From Ahniella affigens (GTDB lineage: Bacteria > Pseudomonadota > Gammaproteobacteria > Xanthomonadales > Ahniellaceae), in contig NZ_CP027860.1 in NCBI RefSeq assembly GCF_003015185.1, positions 5,611,001 through 5,675,000 of the forward strand: DNA of 64,000 nt, written 5' to 3'. Under the pieces are notes generated by a model. It did no database searches and had not been told where the DNA came from. It was given only the letters and a program-made list of their open reading frames with translations. Positions 36,113-46,026 of the stretch are shown piece by piece. The number at the start of each line of letters is the position of its first letter. Position 1 is the stretch's first letter. Made by a program: the position numbers and the translations under genes.

Positions 36113-36706
36113 ATGCTGCTCACCATGGCCCGCGCCGAGGACAATCCTGACGATGCCGAGTTGCTCGCGGCCTTGCGCGCGCGGCGGCCCGAGGCGTTTG
36201 CGACCTTAGTGAAGCGTGAGCAGGATGCGGTCTGGCGGTCGATGATGCGGCTCACGCAGGATGCAGCGATGGCTGAGGACCTGAGTCAGGAGGCGTTCCT
36301 GCGTGTCTACCAACGGCTCGACCAGTTTCGCGGTGACAGTCGGCTGTCGACTTGGGTGCTGCGGGTCGCGTTCAATATCGGGCTGCGCTATCTGGAACGG
36401 CAACGCACGAACGGCATGATGCTGATCGAGCCCGATACCCTTGCCGACGTGGAAGACGACTCGCCGACGGTACTGCAACAAATGCTCGACTTGGAACGCC
36501 AGACCTTTCTCACTGCGGCGCTTGCGCAGATGCCGGCGTTGCCCAGGGCATTGCTCGGCTTCTACTACGTCGAGGCGATGCCGCTTGGCGAGATCGCTGA
36601 TAGCACCGGTCTACCGATTGGCACCATCAAAAGTCACTTGTTTCGCGCCCGGCAATGGTTGCGCGAACAAAGTGACCGACATTTTGGAGTGGCTCATGTC
36701 TCGTGA
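36113..36706 (+). CDS. ECF-type RNA polymerase sigma factor
   Basis: A 197-residue sigma-70-family factor with region 2 (PEAFATLVKREQDAVWRSMM, AMAEDLSQEAFLRVYQRLDQ, WVLRVAFNIGLRYLERQR) and region 4 (LPRALLGFYYVEAMPLGEIA, STGLPIGTIKSHLFRARQWL). It overlaps the following small membrane-protein gene by 11 bases, the pattern of a sigma/anti-sigma pair. Alternative ATG at 36125. No clear autoregulated promoter could be recognised upstream. Confidence 0.92.
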   Translation: MLLTMARAEDNPDDAELLAALRARRPEAFATLVKREQDAVWRSMMRLTQDAAMAEDLSQEAFLRVYQRLDQFRGDSRLSTWVLRVAFNIGLRYLERQRTNGMMLIEPDTLADVEDDSPTVLQQMLDLERQTFLTAALAQMPALPRALLGFYYVEAMPLGEIADSTGLPIGTIKSHLFRARQWLREQSDRHFGVAHVS

Positions 36707-37046
36707 ACCGTTTGACTTCGATTCCCAAACCAAGCGCTGGCACGAGGCTGGTCTCGAAGCGCCTTTGACCGACGCGTTGCGATCGTCGATCCCGCACAGC
36801 GCGCCGGGGCAACTGACGGCGAAAACGTTGGCAAGGCTGGCAACTTGGCGTTGGCAATCTGAGCAGCGCCAACGGCTGGCACTCCGCCTGCTCCTGATCA
36901 CGTTTCTTGGCAGTTTCTTGCTCTGGCTCCTCGTCGTGGCCTGGGATGTGGGGCTCGGGCCCAGCCTGATCGCAGGTCTTGGCGGCATGCTGGTGGCGTC
37001 GTCGTATGCCTGGGATCGTTGGCGTGTTTGGCGTGCCCGGCAATGA
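36696..37046 (+). CDS. Small membrane protein, possible anti-sigma factor
   Basis: A 116-residue protein with a soluble N-terminus (about 1-60) and two membrane segments (about 67-86 and 90-108). It has GGAG ten bases before the ATG and overlaps the sigma gene. Size and place fit a membrane anti-sigma factor, but no zinc-binding H-x3-C-x2-C motif is present, so this is inference from context only. Confidence 0.7.
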   Translation: MSREPFDFDSQTKRWHEAGLEAPLTDALRSSIPHSAPGQLTAKTLARLATWRWQSEQRQRLALRLLLITFLGSFLLWLLVVAWDVGLGPSLIAGLGGMLVASSYAWDRWRVWRARQ

Positions 37047-37250
37047 GGCGAACGCGATCATCGACCTGACCACGCTGGCGATCGGCACCGGCGATCGGTA
37101 CAGACAGGCTTCATTTTCAAAGCGTCACACTCCAGCCCGACTGTGATGGGACAGTCGGATTGCCATCTAGCGCGGGCAGACCTTCAACGGTGTGCGGATC
37201 GGTGCAGCGGACGGCAGCGACAACAGCAAATGACAACATGGAGCGTGACA

Positions 37251-38153
37251 ATGCAAAAGCGGAGATTGATCGTGGGCGTCGCCCTGGCGTGGCTGATGGC
37301 GACGGGCGGCGTGCAGGCGGAGGCGCCGACAACCACAGCAGAGAGTCTGGCCATTCGAAAACTCCTGGGTAGCAGTGACGAAGCGCAATTGGAGCAAGCC
37401 ATGACGCGCGCCGAGGCGCAAGCCGAGTCGCTGCCTGATTCCGCCGAAGCACACTATTGGCTGGGTGCAGCCTACGGACGCATGGCGCAAGAAGCGAACA
37501 TGTTCTCGGCAGCGGGTTATGCCCGCAAGGTCAAGGCTGAATTCGAACGATCAGCCGAATTGGATCCCCGCTTGTTTGAGGCGCAATATGGTCTGATTCA
37601 ATTTCATTTGCAGGCACCCGGCTTCATGGGTGGCGATGAAGATGAGGCGAAGCGCATTGCCGACGAACTCGCGACGTTGGACGCGGTGGCCGGACATCGC
37701 GCGCAGGCCACGCTGAAGTCGGCCGCAAAAGACCGGGCTGGTGCGAAGGCCGAAATGCTGGCCGCGCTCGCGATTCGGCCCGCCGACCCAGAAGTCTTGA
37801 GCGTCGTTGTCGGAATGTACGACCAGGACAAGCAGTACACCGAGATGGGCGCAGCCGTGCGCGCGGCGCTGGCAATCGACCCTGAGCACGTGGTGATCCG
37901 GTATCAGTTCGGCAAGTATGCCGCGTTGAGCGGTCAGGATCTCGAAGAGGGGTTGAAAACGCTGGACGCGTTGCTAGCGATCACGCCCGCGCCCGAAAAA
38001 CTGAGCGCGGCTGGCATGCACTGGCGTCGCGGGCAGATCCTTGCGCACCTGAACCGATTGCCGGAAGCCATCATCGCGGTGCAGCAGGCGGCGAAGCTCG
38101 AGCCCAAGTCCAAAGAGATCGCGGTCAATCTCGCGCATCTGAAAAAGTCATAG
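37251..38153 (+). CDS. Secreted TPR-repeat protein
   Basis: A 300-residue protein with a signal peptide (MQKRRLIVGVALAWLMATGGVQA) and about five tetratricopeptide-like helical pairs, for example ESLPDSAEAHYWLGAAYGRM, AEFERSAELDPRLFEAQYGL and PEAIIAVQQAAKLEPKSKEI. TPR domains bind proteins; partner unknown. Start at 37251 has GGAG upstream. It is followed by a bidirectional terminator. Confidence 0.82.
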   Translation: MQKRRLIVGVALAWLMATGGVQAEAPTTTAESLAIRKLLGSSDEAQLEQAMTRAEAQAESLPDSAEAHYWLGAAYGRMAQEANMFSAAGYARKVKAEFERSAELDPRLFEAQYGLIQFHLQAPGFMGGDEDEAKRIADELATLDAVAGHRAQATLKSAAKDRAGAKAEMLAALAIRPADPEVLSVVVGMYDQDKQYTEMGAAVRAALAIDPEHVVIRYQFGKYAALSGQDLEEGLKTLDALLAITPAPEKLSAAGMHWRRGQILAHLNRLPEAIIAVQQAAKLEPKSKEIAVNLAHLKKS

Positions 38154-38216
38154 TTGCCGATTGGACAGTGCCTTGTGGCGCGCAATCTGCCCGGCGGTCG
38201 CGATGATTGCGCCCAC

Positions 38217-38245
38217 AAAAAAACCCGGCCAGGCCGGGTTTTTTT
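38217..38245. terminator. Bidirectional Rho-independent terminator
   Basis: A run of A, then CCCGGCC-A-GGCCGGG, then a run of seven T. It lies between the convergent TPR gene and the C25 protease gene and should stop transcription from both sides. Confidence 0.9.
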
Positions 38246-38263
38246 GCGGGTGGTTGCGACCGA

Positions 38264-41200
38264 TCAGCGGATCGGCATGGCGGGATCACCGAGCAGGGTG
38301 GCCGACCACAGAATCGGATCAAATCCTTGCGCGGCGCGTTGCATCTTGGCCAGGCGGAGTGCATCACCGATGCGCGTGCCCGCCGCAAGTTCGCCATAGA
38401 GCAGTTCGCCGAGCGCCTGATGCGAGGCCAAGCTGGTCAGGCTCGTCACACCAATGACGGCTGCCGAGCCCTTGCCCGGCGTCAGCAGGAACGCATGCGC
38501 CATCGTGTTCGCCGTCGGTGACACGAAGTAGCTGTTCCAGCAACCCGACTGAACGACCAGATCGCTGGTTTGGCCGCTGCCCGACGTAATGTCGCTCGCC
38601 GTGAGCATCGGATCGAAGCTCCACTGCGTCGGCGCCGAGTGACCGACATAGCTCAGTACCGTCGGATTCGCTGCCATCGCGGCCAGCAGGTTGCTGCGTG
38701 CCGTCGCTGCACCGCCCTGGTCACCATAGGCCCGAGTCGTCGTCCACGCGCCCGGCAGCGCCGCCGCGAGATCGTCGTTGACGGCGTCGAAATCGCCTTC
38801 GCTATCAGAGACCGGCGCAGCCAACACCAGATTGCGCTGGGCCAGGGCGTTATTCCGGCCAATGATCTTGCTGATCACATTCGAGAGTTCGGTACTCGTA
38901 CGCACTGGCAAGCGACCCAGACTGAACTCTGGAGCGCCGTCACGGTTGACGTCGGCATAGAGACCATCGAGCGGGGCGTAGCGGACGACGTCATCAGTCT
39001 GGCCGTACTGAGTCGGGATCAGCGAGACCGAGCCCGTACCGAGATAGTTCTTGTAGTCGTACGTATCGCCACCGACTAGCAGTACGTAGTTCACACCCAT
39101 GCTCGGCACGACGGCATCCAGATAGTCCTGAATCGCCTTGCCTTCGGGCACATAGTGCGCGTACTGCGCGTAGACCTGGGTCACGTCCACCACTTTGACG
39201 GTCAGACCATTGTTCTGGTGATACTGGACCAACGGCTGGAGCGCGCTGATCAGGCTCGGGTGGGCGATGATCAAATAGTCTGCTTGACCCGACTGGATAT
39301 CGGATTCCACCGCGACGCTCTCGATGCGTGGAACACCAATCGCCGCTACCGTCGAGACAAAATAACTCGAACCCGATTCAGACGGCAGCCGCATCGAGCC
39401 ATCGGGTTCCACCGCTGCCTGGCTCAGCCAGCGCCAGCTATCGCCGCGACCGATGTAGGCCACAACATCGTTGCCGGACAGATTCTGGACGCGCAGACCG
39501 GCGATCACGGCCGACGCTTCAAAGCCAGAGCGATGCAGACGATCGGCGCCGGAGTCTTCGTCGGTATCCCACTCATCCGCACGCGTGAAGCTGCTTTGCA
39601 GCGCATCCACAAATAGGCGGTCCGAGATTGCCACCGGTTGGCGCGGATAGCGCAACGAGATGGACTCCAGGTAGTTCAGGTCGTGCGCGAACCCGGTATT
39701 GCCGGTCGCAGTGACACTGATGGCATGCGTGCCGTTGCCGAGCAACGGCTGCAAACTGCGAATTGTCTCGGTGCTTACCCCGTCAAAGCGCGCTTCGGCA
39801 ACCATTTGGCCCGCAAGGGTCAACTGCACGTGGTGATCCTGGCCACCATCCGGCCAATTCGTCACACCGATCAACTTGGCGCTGAGTTCTGGATGGAAGT
39901 CCGGAGTGCTCATGACGGCATCCATGCTGAGGCTGGTATTCAAACTGGCTGGTTGATTGGGGTAGGCGAGCAACCGATCGGCGTACCAAGGGTCTTCGGT
40001 CGGCGATGCGAAGTTGTAGAAGCGGTTCGGTGCATACACCGATTCCGCCCAGTACCACGCTGGGGTGTCCACGGTGGCAACCGTCGCGTCGGCCGTAATG
40101 GCCAGATGCTGTTGGGCGTTCACCGACAGTTCGAACGGCATTTCGGAGGTGTAAAGGTTTTCGGTTGGTTCGGCAAAGAAGTCGAGGTAAGCCGAACCGC
40201 TGAACGAATTGCCAGCGGCGACCACGCGAACGGGTACGGGTTTGCCAAGGTACGTCACCGCCAGCTGATCGGCGGGCGCTGCGCTAAAATCAATGCCAGC
40301 CGATTGCAACGCGGCCGCGGTCACGCGATAAAAGCCCTTCTCCGCCACCCAGAGTGTGGCCTTGTTGGGCGCGGCGACGCGACTTTGACGCACGGCCGCC
40401 ACCGCCTGGCAGGTGGTCGACCAGTTGATGCGCTCGACATTCGGCTGCTGACCTTGTGTCGTGCCAACCACAAACGGCCCGCGCACCGAGCTCTGACCGT
40501 AAATGTCGTGATCCATGATGTAGAACTGCCCGTTGGCCGGCAGGTTCACATCGGTGGCCGCATATTGGCTCACATCGGTGCTGTTGCTGAGCTTGCTCGG
40601 AATCAAATGCGCATGCAGGGGCTTGAAGCTGCCATCAGCTACACGCTCAACAATGCTGAAGCCGACGTTGTTCGTCTCGGTCGTCGTCGTGAAATTCACG
40701 CTCAGCTTTTGGCCTTGCTGGCTGGATTGCACATAGGCCAGCGTCACTGGCAGCGTGCCGGCGGGCAGGAAGACGTCTTCGACTTCGCCGTCGCGAACGA
40801 GGCCAGTCGACGCTGGCAACGTTGTATCGCTGAAGAAGAGTGGGTCGGACGTGAGTCGGGCGCGCACATAGGTGGCGCCGGTTGTGACGGGCGAGGTCAA
40901 GCCAGACCAAATCAGCGTGACGGTGCCACTGAAACCGGCAGGAATATTGCCAGTGGCAAACAGATTGTCACCCGCGCCGCCCGTGCCGCCTTGCAAGCGC
41001 GGAATGCTGCGCTCGTTCGCATCGGCGAAATCGCCGTCGCCGTTGGCGTCCAGCCAAGCGACCAGCTGCGCGGCTGTGGCCAGACTATTCGTGACATTGA
41101 CCCGAACACAGAACTCACCGGCGGCGGTGACATAACTGCCGCACTGAAAGCCCGGCGAGGGCGCGCCGAGCTTGGTCGGCAGCGTCACGCCATCTTCGTC

Positions 41201-42502
41201 GGCGCCGTCGCCATTCGCAGCTGCACCTGGTAAGCCATCGGCGTCGCCATCGGGTGCGGTGCCCATGAACAAGTTGCGGTAAGACAGTGAGTGGCGCGCG
41301 CCGCTCGCAGCGAGCGTCGTGCCATAGCTCGTTGGGCCGTCACCAAAGTCGTACGCACAGAAGCCAAAGTCCGCGACCCCGACGAACTGAGATGCCGAGT
41401 TGGTCTGTGGTTCGTTACCTTGCGCATACTGAATAATCACGTACGACACGGGGCCAGAGAACGTGTAAGCGATATTGCCGAACGTTTCAGTAGCGGCCGA
41501 CGCGATGTCGGGCTCCATCCAGTCGCCTGCATAGGCGTTCTGCGCATTGGCAGGGACGACCTGGGTCGAACGCGCCTCACCACTTGGTCCGACCGCCTCG
41601 ACGCGCACATAGTCTTCCCAGGAGTTGTTCGTCCAGTCGACGTCGAGCAAGTTGAAGGTGAGACCGTGCACCGGCTCTGAGAAGTTCAAACGCGTGGTTT
41701 CAAGCGACGATTCGGTATCGGTATTCGTATTCATACGCAGCGTGTAGTAGCCCGTATGGTTACCGGTCACGGTCGTGCGTGTCCGGAAACTCGTTGACGC
41801 GGCGTCGTCCGTCGGCGCTTCGCCTGAGGTGGTGCCCTGTGAGAGCGTGACTCCGGAAACCGTCGTATTGGTGAACGCCACTTCCTCGCCCAGTGCGCCC
41901 CAGTCGAAACTGATGGTGTTGCCAGCGCTGCAGGCCGCCGGGAATGTCTCGGCGGAGCGCAGCACCAAGCGGGCACTGTTAAACGACCCAGCCGCGCCAG
42001 CACCATCGGTGTCGCAGATTCGGATCGTCCAGGTGCCATTGGCAGCGCCGGTGTAGTTCACGGCGTTGGTATTCGTGACTAGACGGCGATACAGCGCGAA
42101 GGTGCCGTTGGTGTCGGCGTCGCCATCGTCCGAGGTGTTGTCGGCCTCGTTATTGGTCGACAACATGATGTTGTAGTTGTTGTTCGTGTCGCCACCGTTG
42201 TTCAGCATTGTCACTTCGCCGGAGCCCGGCGGCGTCACGTAGACGCGCAGCTGCCCACGCGTGTCGTGGGTGATATCCAGTCCGAGCGCGACGTTGGCAA
42301 CAGTGAACGTCTCAGTCACCGTAAACGTGCGGACCAGCGTGTTGACGGTCGCACAAGTCGTGGTGGTCTCCGGGATCGTGCCGGTCGTGGTGTTGTTGTA
42401 GGTGTAAATCACCTGCGCCGATGCCAGCGGTGCCAGAAAGAGGGCACATAAGCCGGCCATCCGTCCAAGCCAGGTCCTGTTCGATGCGGTCTGACGTTTC
42501 AT
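38264..42502 (-). CDS. Large secreted C25 (gingipain-like) cysteine protease
   Basis: A 1412-residue exported protein. After the signal peptide (to about residue 29, ASAQ) come a P-domain-like module (about 35-190, TVANVALGLDITHDTRGQLRVYV), a second jelly-roll region, a GEVED-type domain (about 385-600, with WLDANGDGDFAD), a long middle part with Ig-like strands, and a C-terminal C25 peptidase domain (about 1060-1412). The catalytic His is in VLSYVGHSAPTQW and the Cys in VVQSGCWNSYF, exactly 33 residues apart as in gingipain R. No type IX sorting domain is visible. Start at 42502 is chosen for the signal peptide; an ATG four codons earlier is possible. Confidence 0.87.
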   Translation of the reverse strand: MKRQTASNRTWLGRMAGLCALFLAPLASAQVIYTYNNTTTGTIPETTTTCATVNTLVRTFTVTETFTVANVALGLDITHDTRGQLRVYVTPPGSGEVTMLNNGGDTNNNYNIMLSTNNEADNTSDDGDADTNGTFALYRRLVTNTNAVNYTGAANGTWTIRICDTDGAGAAGSFNSARLVLRSAETFPAACSAGNTISFDWGALGEEVAFTNTTVSGVTLSQGTTSGEAPTDDAASTSFRTRTTVTGNHTGYYTLRMNTNTDTESSLETTRLNFSEPVHGLTFNLLDVDWTNNSWEDYVRVEAVGPSGEARSTQVVPANAQNAYAGDWMEPDIASAATETFGNIAYTFSGPVSYVIIQYAQGNEPQTNSASQFVGVADFGFCAYDFGDGPTSYGTTLAASGARHSLSYRNLFMGTAPDGDADGLPGAAANGDGADEDGVTLPTKLGAPSPGFQCGSYVTAAGEFCVRVNVTNSLATAAQLVAWLDANGDGDFADANERSIPRLQGGTGGAGDNLFATGNIPAGFSGTVTLIWSGLTSPVTTGATYVRARLTSDPLFFSDTTLPASTGLVRDGEVEDVFLPAGTLPVTLAYVQSSQQGQKLSVNFTTTTETNNVGFSIVERVADGSFKPLHAHLIPSKLSNSTDVSQYAATDVNLPANGQFYIMDHDIYGQSSVRGPFVVGTTQGQQPNVERINWSTTCQAVAAVRQSRVAAPNKATLWVAEKGFYRVTAAALQSAGIDFSAAPADQLAVTYLGKPVPVRVVAAGNSFSGSAYLDFFAEPTENLYTSEMPFELSVNAQQHLAITADATVATVDTPAWYWAESVYAPNRFYNFASPTEDPWYADRLLAYPNQPASLNTSLSMDAVMSTPDFHPELSAKLIGVTNWPDGGQDHHVQLTLAGQMVAEARFDGVSTETIRSLQPLLGNGTHAISVTATGNTGFAHDLNYLESISLRYPRQPVAISDRLFVDALQSSFTRADEWDTDEDSGADRLHRSGFEASAVIAGLRVQNLSGNDVVAYIGRGDSWRWLSQAAVEPDGSMRLPSESGSSYFVSTVAAIGVPRIESVAVESDIQSGQADYLIIAHPSLISALQPLVQYHQNNGLTVKVVDVTQVYAQYAHYVPEGKAIQDYLDAVVPSMGVNYVLLVGGDTYDYKNYLGTGSVSLIPTQYGQTDDVVRYAPLDGLYADVNRDGAPEFSLGRLPVRTSTELSNVISKIIGRNNALAQRNLVLAAPVSDSEGDFDAVNDDLAAALPGAWTTTRAYGDQGGAATARSNLLAAMAANPTVLSYVGHSAPTQWSFDPMLTASDITSGSGQTSDLVVQSGCWNSYFVSPTANTMAHAFLLTPGKGSAAVIGVTSLTSLASHQALGELLYGELAAGTRIGDALRLAKMQRAAQGFDPILWSATLLGDPAMPIR

Positions 42503-42801
42503 TTTGCTGTCCATGGGCGCGTGGTAGTCGGTGCGGCAAAAGTAGGGAGGCAGCACGCAAAACTGTGCTGTGGTTCGCACTTCCCTGGTTGCGACGAAGT
42601 TTATCTGGTTGTTTCGCTCTCGTTGCGGCCCCTGTCGCAGTTTTCCGGCCTTGCACAGACGATGAGCGGTTTTGAGCAGGTGATGCCAACAAGTTTCACA
42701 ATTCTACGGGCGACAATTGGGTCCAGGCCAGTGCCTTAGACCGATTTTCGCAGTTTGGATATGAAAAAAGTCGCCTAAACAATTGATTTGTGACGGCCCG
42801 C

Positions 42802-43506
42802 TCAGGTTGACCAGTCAATGGGCAGCTGTCCGTGTGCGACCAAGTAGGCATTGGTCTTCGAGAAGTGGCCGCAGCCGATAAATCCGCGGTAGGCGGACAA
42901 GGGGCTCGGATGCGGGGCCTTCAGCACGAGATGCCGGCGCGTGTCGACGATCTTGCCCTTTGCCTGGGCATAGCTGCCCCACAGCAGAAACACGAGGTGT
43001 TCGCGCTCGTCGTTGAGACGCTGAATGACCGCGTCAGTAAACCGTTCCCAGCCCTTGCCTTGATGCGCGCCGGCCTTGTGTCGCTCCACCGTGAGCACCG
43101 CGTTCAGCAACAAAACGCCGCGCTCACTCCAGGCGCTGAGATCGCCCTGCCTGGGCCGAGCTAAACCGAGATCCCGCTCCAATTCGGCGTAGATATTTTG
43201 CAGCGACGGTGGGATGTCGACGCCCGGGCGCACCGAAAAGCACAGGCCATGGGCCTGCCCCGGCCCGTGGTACGGGTCCTGGCCCAGAATGACGACTTTG
43301 ACCTGCTCGAACGGCGTGTGATCGAGCGCCGCAAAAATCTCGCGACCCGGCGGAAAGATCACCTTGCCCGCTTGTTTTTCCTGCTTGAGGAACTGGCGCA
43401 GACTGGCCATGTACGGCGCTTCGAATTCAGCCAACAGACGCGCCTTCCAGCTCGCTTCGAGCTGGATGCGGTCTTCGGTTGCGGGGTGATCGGACGCGTC
43501 TGGCAT
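42802..43506 (-). CDS. ung: Uracil-DNA glycosylase
   Basis: A 234-residue family 1 enzyme that removes uracil from DNA. Active-site motifs [17 protein letters not shown] (catalytic Asp), [22 protein letters not shown] and the leucine-loop [13 protein letters not shown] (catalytic His) are intact. It is the last gene of the gspF-ftsE-ftsX-receiver operon, 14 bases after the receiver gene. Confidence 0.97.
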   Translation of the reverse strand: MPDASDHPATEDRIQLEASWKARLLAEFEAPYMASLRQFLKQEKQAGKVIFPPGREIFAALDHTPFEQVKVVILGQDPYHGPGQAHGLCFSVRPGVDIPPSLQNIYAELERDLGLARPRQGDLSAWSERGVLLLNAVLTVERHKAGAHQGKGWERFTDAVIQRLNDEREHLVFLLWGSYAQAKGKIVDTRRHLVLKAPHPSPLSAYRGFIGCGHFSKTNAYLVAHGQLPIDWST

Positions 43507-43520
43507 TGGCCGCTACCGGC

Positions 43521-44369
43521 TCAATGCGGCAGGCTGGCCTGGGTGCTGCGCAGGTTCTGGCCCACGCGCAGCTGGAACAGCAATTTGGTGACGAGGAGCC
43601 GCTCCTCGACTGGTTTATGCACCAGATCGTTGGCGCCGACCCGCAACAACGCAGCCTGATTCGCCGGGTTGTCATCGGCGGTCATGACCAGAATCGGCAA
43701 CTGGCCGCGCGATAGTCCATACGGGCCGCGCACCGTTTCCAGCAATTCCTTGCCGGTCAGGCCGCCTTTCAAATACACGTCGGTCAGCACAATGTCGCAG
43801 CCCGTGCCCTGGCCCTGGGCCTTGGCCGTATCGATCATTGCCAGCGCGTCTTCGACGCTGGTCACGTGGGTGACGGTCAACCCGTACTTTTCCAGCATAC
43901 GGCGGGTGGCGAGCGCCACGACCTTGCTGTCCTCGACATACAGCACGCGGCCCGAGGCGCGTTCCTGGGTCGTCACGTAGCCACGGATGAACGTGGCGAG
44001 CGCCGCAAAACCCAAGGATTTGTCGAAGTAGTCGGTCACGTCTTCCGACAAACCGCGGTTTTCCAGGCGCTCGGTGACGGCGCCGGACACGACGATAATG
44101 GGGATATAGGCCTGCGGCGCGTGTTCGCGCACATAGCGAGCCAGCTCCAGGCCGTCCATGTCAGGCAACGACAGCGACGTGGTGACCAGATCGACTACGC
44201 CTTCCAGATGCTGCTTCGCCTGCTCGCCCGTTTCGCAGCTCATGATCACGGCATTCGGCAACTCGGCCTTCAGCACCTGCTCGATCATCTTGCGGGCAAC
44301 CTTGGAGCCGTCAACGACGAGCACGCGTGGTTCATCACTGGCAATGTGGGACGTGAGAACGGCACTCAT
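43521..44369 (-). CDS. Double-receiver response regulator with a degenerate first domain
   Basis: A 282-residue protein of two receiver domains and no output domain. In the first (about 15-125) the phosphoacceptor Asp is replaced by Ser: DLVTTSLSLPDMDG where a normal receiver has D before L-x-L-P, and the acidic pair reads VVDGS, not VDDS; the Lys of DYFDKS remains. The second domain (about 140-275) is intact, with VEDS, DIVLTDVYL and the Thr/Lys pair (MTADD, VHKP). It may act as a phosphate-tuned partner switch for a kinase. Its ATG overlaps the ftsX stop (ATGA). Confidence 0.88.
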   Translation of the reverse strand: MSAVLTSHIASDEPRVLVVDGSKVARKMIEQVLKAELPNAVIMSCETGEQAKQHLEGVVDLVTTSLSLPDMDGLELARYVREHAPQAYIPIIVVSGAVTERLENRGLSEDVTDYFDKSLGFAALATFIRGYVTTQERASGRVLYVEDSKVVALATRRMLEKYGLTVTHVTSVEDALAMIDTAKAQGQGTGCDIVLTDVYLKGGLTGKELLETVRGPYGLSRGQLPILVMTADDNPANQAALLRVGANDLVHKPVEERLLVTKLLFQLRVGQNLRSTQASLPH

Positions 44370-45340
44370 TCGGAATCTTCGCGGGTTTGTCCAAGTTGTC
44401 CAAGGTCGATACTGGTGCACACAAAGGCACCCAGCCAGCCTAGCACGGTCGCCACGCCCAAGACTGTCAACAGCATTGCCGGAGCTGGCCCAAGTAGGAC
44501 CAGGTTGCCGGCAAACTGCTGACTGAATTCGAGCAGCGCGCGGTGCGTGGCAGCAACCAGGCTGAGCACAAGGATAGCGGCGAGACCGGCACCGATGAAG
44601 CCCTGCAGCACGCCGCCATAAAGCAGGGGGCGGCGGATATAGGCGTCGCTGGCGCCGAGCCAGTAGGCCACGCTGATTTCGTCGCGATCGGCATTCACGG
44701 CCATGCGACTCAGGTGGATGCTGATCAGGAGCGCCCCGGTCAAGGCCAGCAGCCAGGCGATCCAGGCCGCCCGCGCGACAAAAACTTGCAGATGCTTCAG
44801 CTTTTGCTTGAGCAGGGCGTCGCTCTGAATGAAGTCGCTGCCGGGATCCCCCTTCAGCTGGTCCAGAATCTCAGGCAGGCTCGCCGAATCATCGACATCC
44901 AGGCTGATGACCACGGGCAGCGGGTTGTCGCCGACCAGACTGTCGATGCTGCGGAAACCGGGGAGCCCGCCCAGTTCCTTCAGCCCGTCGCTGCGACTGA
45001 TGACCTGGGTCCGGAGATTCGGAAAATCCTGGCGCCAGCGCTGAGCCAGCGCCTCGGCCTGGGCTTCGTCCAAATCGACATTCAGAAAGACCTGGGCGCC
45101 GTGACTCGCCGCCAATGCATCGGTCATGGCGCCCAGATTGCGTTCCAGCCAATGCACCAACAAGGGCAGCAGCCACGCAAAGCCGATCAACAAAACGCCC
45201 ATTGCCGCGCTGACGGGCGCGCGCCGGAGCCGTGTCCATGCGCGCTGCAAAGCGTCGCGATGCTGCTGCCCCAGGTTCTGCCAGAAGTCGCCAGCGCCGC
45301 GAATGCGCCGAGCGCCACCCTGTTCGGTATCGGCGCTCAT
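44366..45340 (-). CDS. ftsX: Cell division protein FtsX
   Basis: A 324-residue four-span permease of the FtsEX divisome complex that controls cell-wall hydrolases. It shows a membrane segment (about 45-65), a periplasmic domain (about 75-195) and the FtsX block (about 195-315) with DEISVAYWLGASDAYIRRPLLYGGVLQGFIGAGLA. ATGA overlap with ftsE. Confidence 0.95.
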   Translation of the reverse strand: MSADTEQGGARRIRGAGDFWQNLGQQHRDALQRAWTRLRRAPVSAAMGVLLIGFAWLLPLLVHWLERNLGAMTDALAASHGAQVFLNVDLDEAQAEALAQRWRQDFPNLRTQVISRSDGLKELGGLPGFRSIDSLVGDNPLPVVISLDVDDSASLPEILDQLKGDPGSDFIQSDALLKQKLKHLQVFVARAAWIAWLLALTGALLISIHLSRMAVNADRDEISVAYWLGASDAYIRRPLLYGGVLQGFIGAGLAAILVLSLVAATHRALLEFSQQFAGNLVLLGPAPAMLLTVLGVATVLGWLGAFVCTSIDLGQLGQTREDSE

Positions 45341-46026
45341 GCGGCCTCCGGGCGGAAGTCGTCGATCAATCGCCCCTTGTCCAGCACCAGCACGCGTTTC
45401 TTCATGCGCTGAATGAGGTGCAGATCATGGGACGCCACGACGACTGTGATCCCGGCTTGCATCAGGGACACAAACAACTGCATGACGTCGGTCGCGAGCT
45501 TCGGGTCGAGGTTGCCGGTCGGTTCGTCTGCGATGATCAGACTGGGCCGGGGCGCCAGCGCGCGGGCGATGCCCACCCGTTGCTGCTCACCACCCGACAG
45601 CATCAGCGGAAAATCGGCGGTTCGGTTGCCCAGTCCGACCAGGTCGAGCACGGCGCGCACGCGCTTGTCGATTTCGGCCGGCTGCCAGCCGGCAATGCGC
45701 AGTGGCAGGGCCACATTGTCAAAGACGGGTTGTTGGTTCAGCAGGCGGTAGTCCTGAAACACCATGCCGAGCCGCCGCCGATGGGCTTGCGCGTCGGGCC
45801 TCCGAAGCTGATTCAAGTCTTTGCCATCAATGCGGACCTGGCCTCGGCTGGCGCGCTCCAGCAACCCAATCAACTTGATCAGGGTCGACTTGCCGGCACC
45901 GGAATGACCCGTCACAAACACCATCTCGCCGCGCTGAATGGCGAAGTTGAGATCAGCCAAACCGGTCAGGCCACCCTGATAGCGCTTGTACACCCCTTCA
46001 AACTCGATCATGGCCGGATCGCTCAT
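45337..46026 (-). CDS. ftsE: Cell division ATP-binding protein FtsE
   Basis: A 229-residue ABC ATPase. Walker A is [10 protein letters not shown], the Q-loop MVFQDYRLL, the signature [15 protein letters not shown], Walker [14 protein letters not shown] and the switch ASHDLHLI. It pairs with FtsX. The ATG at 46024-46026 overlaps the gspF stop (ATGA). Confidence 0.96.
   Translation of the reverse strand: MSDPAMIEFEGVYKRYQGGLTGLADLNFAIQRGEMVFVTGHSGAGKSTLIKLIGLLERASRGQVRIDGKDLNQLRRPDAQAHRRRLGMVFQDYRLLNQQPVFDNVALPLRIAGWQPAEIDKRVRAVLDLVGLGNRTADFPLMLSGGEQQRVGIARALAPRPSLIIADEPTGNLDPKLATDVMQLFVSLMQAGITVVVASHDLHLIQRMKKRVLVLDKGRLIDDFRPEAA

Noticed and set aside
39638-41233. 531-codon plus-strand open frame opposite the C25 protease
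   Set aside because: Antisense shadow of a well-supported protein; no signal or domain pattern.
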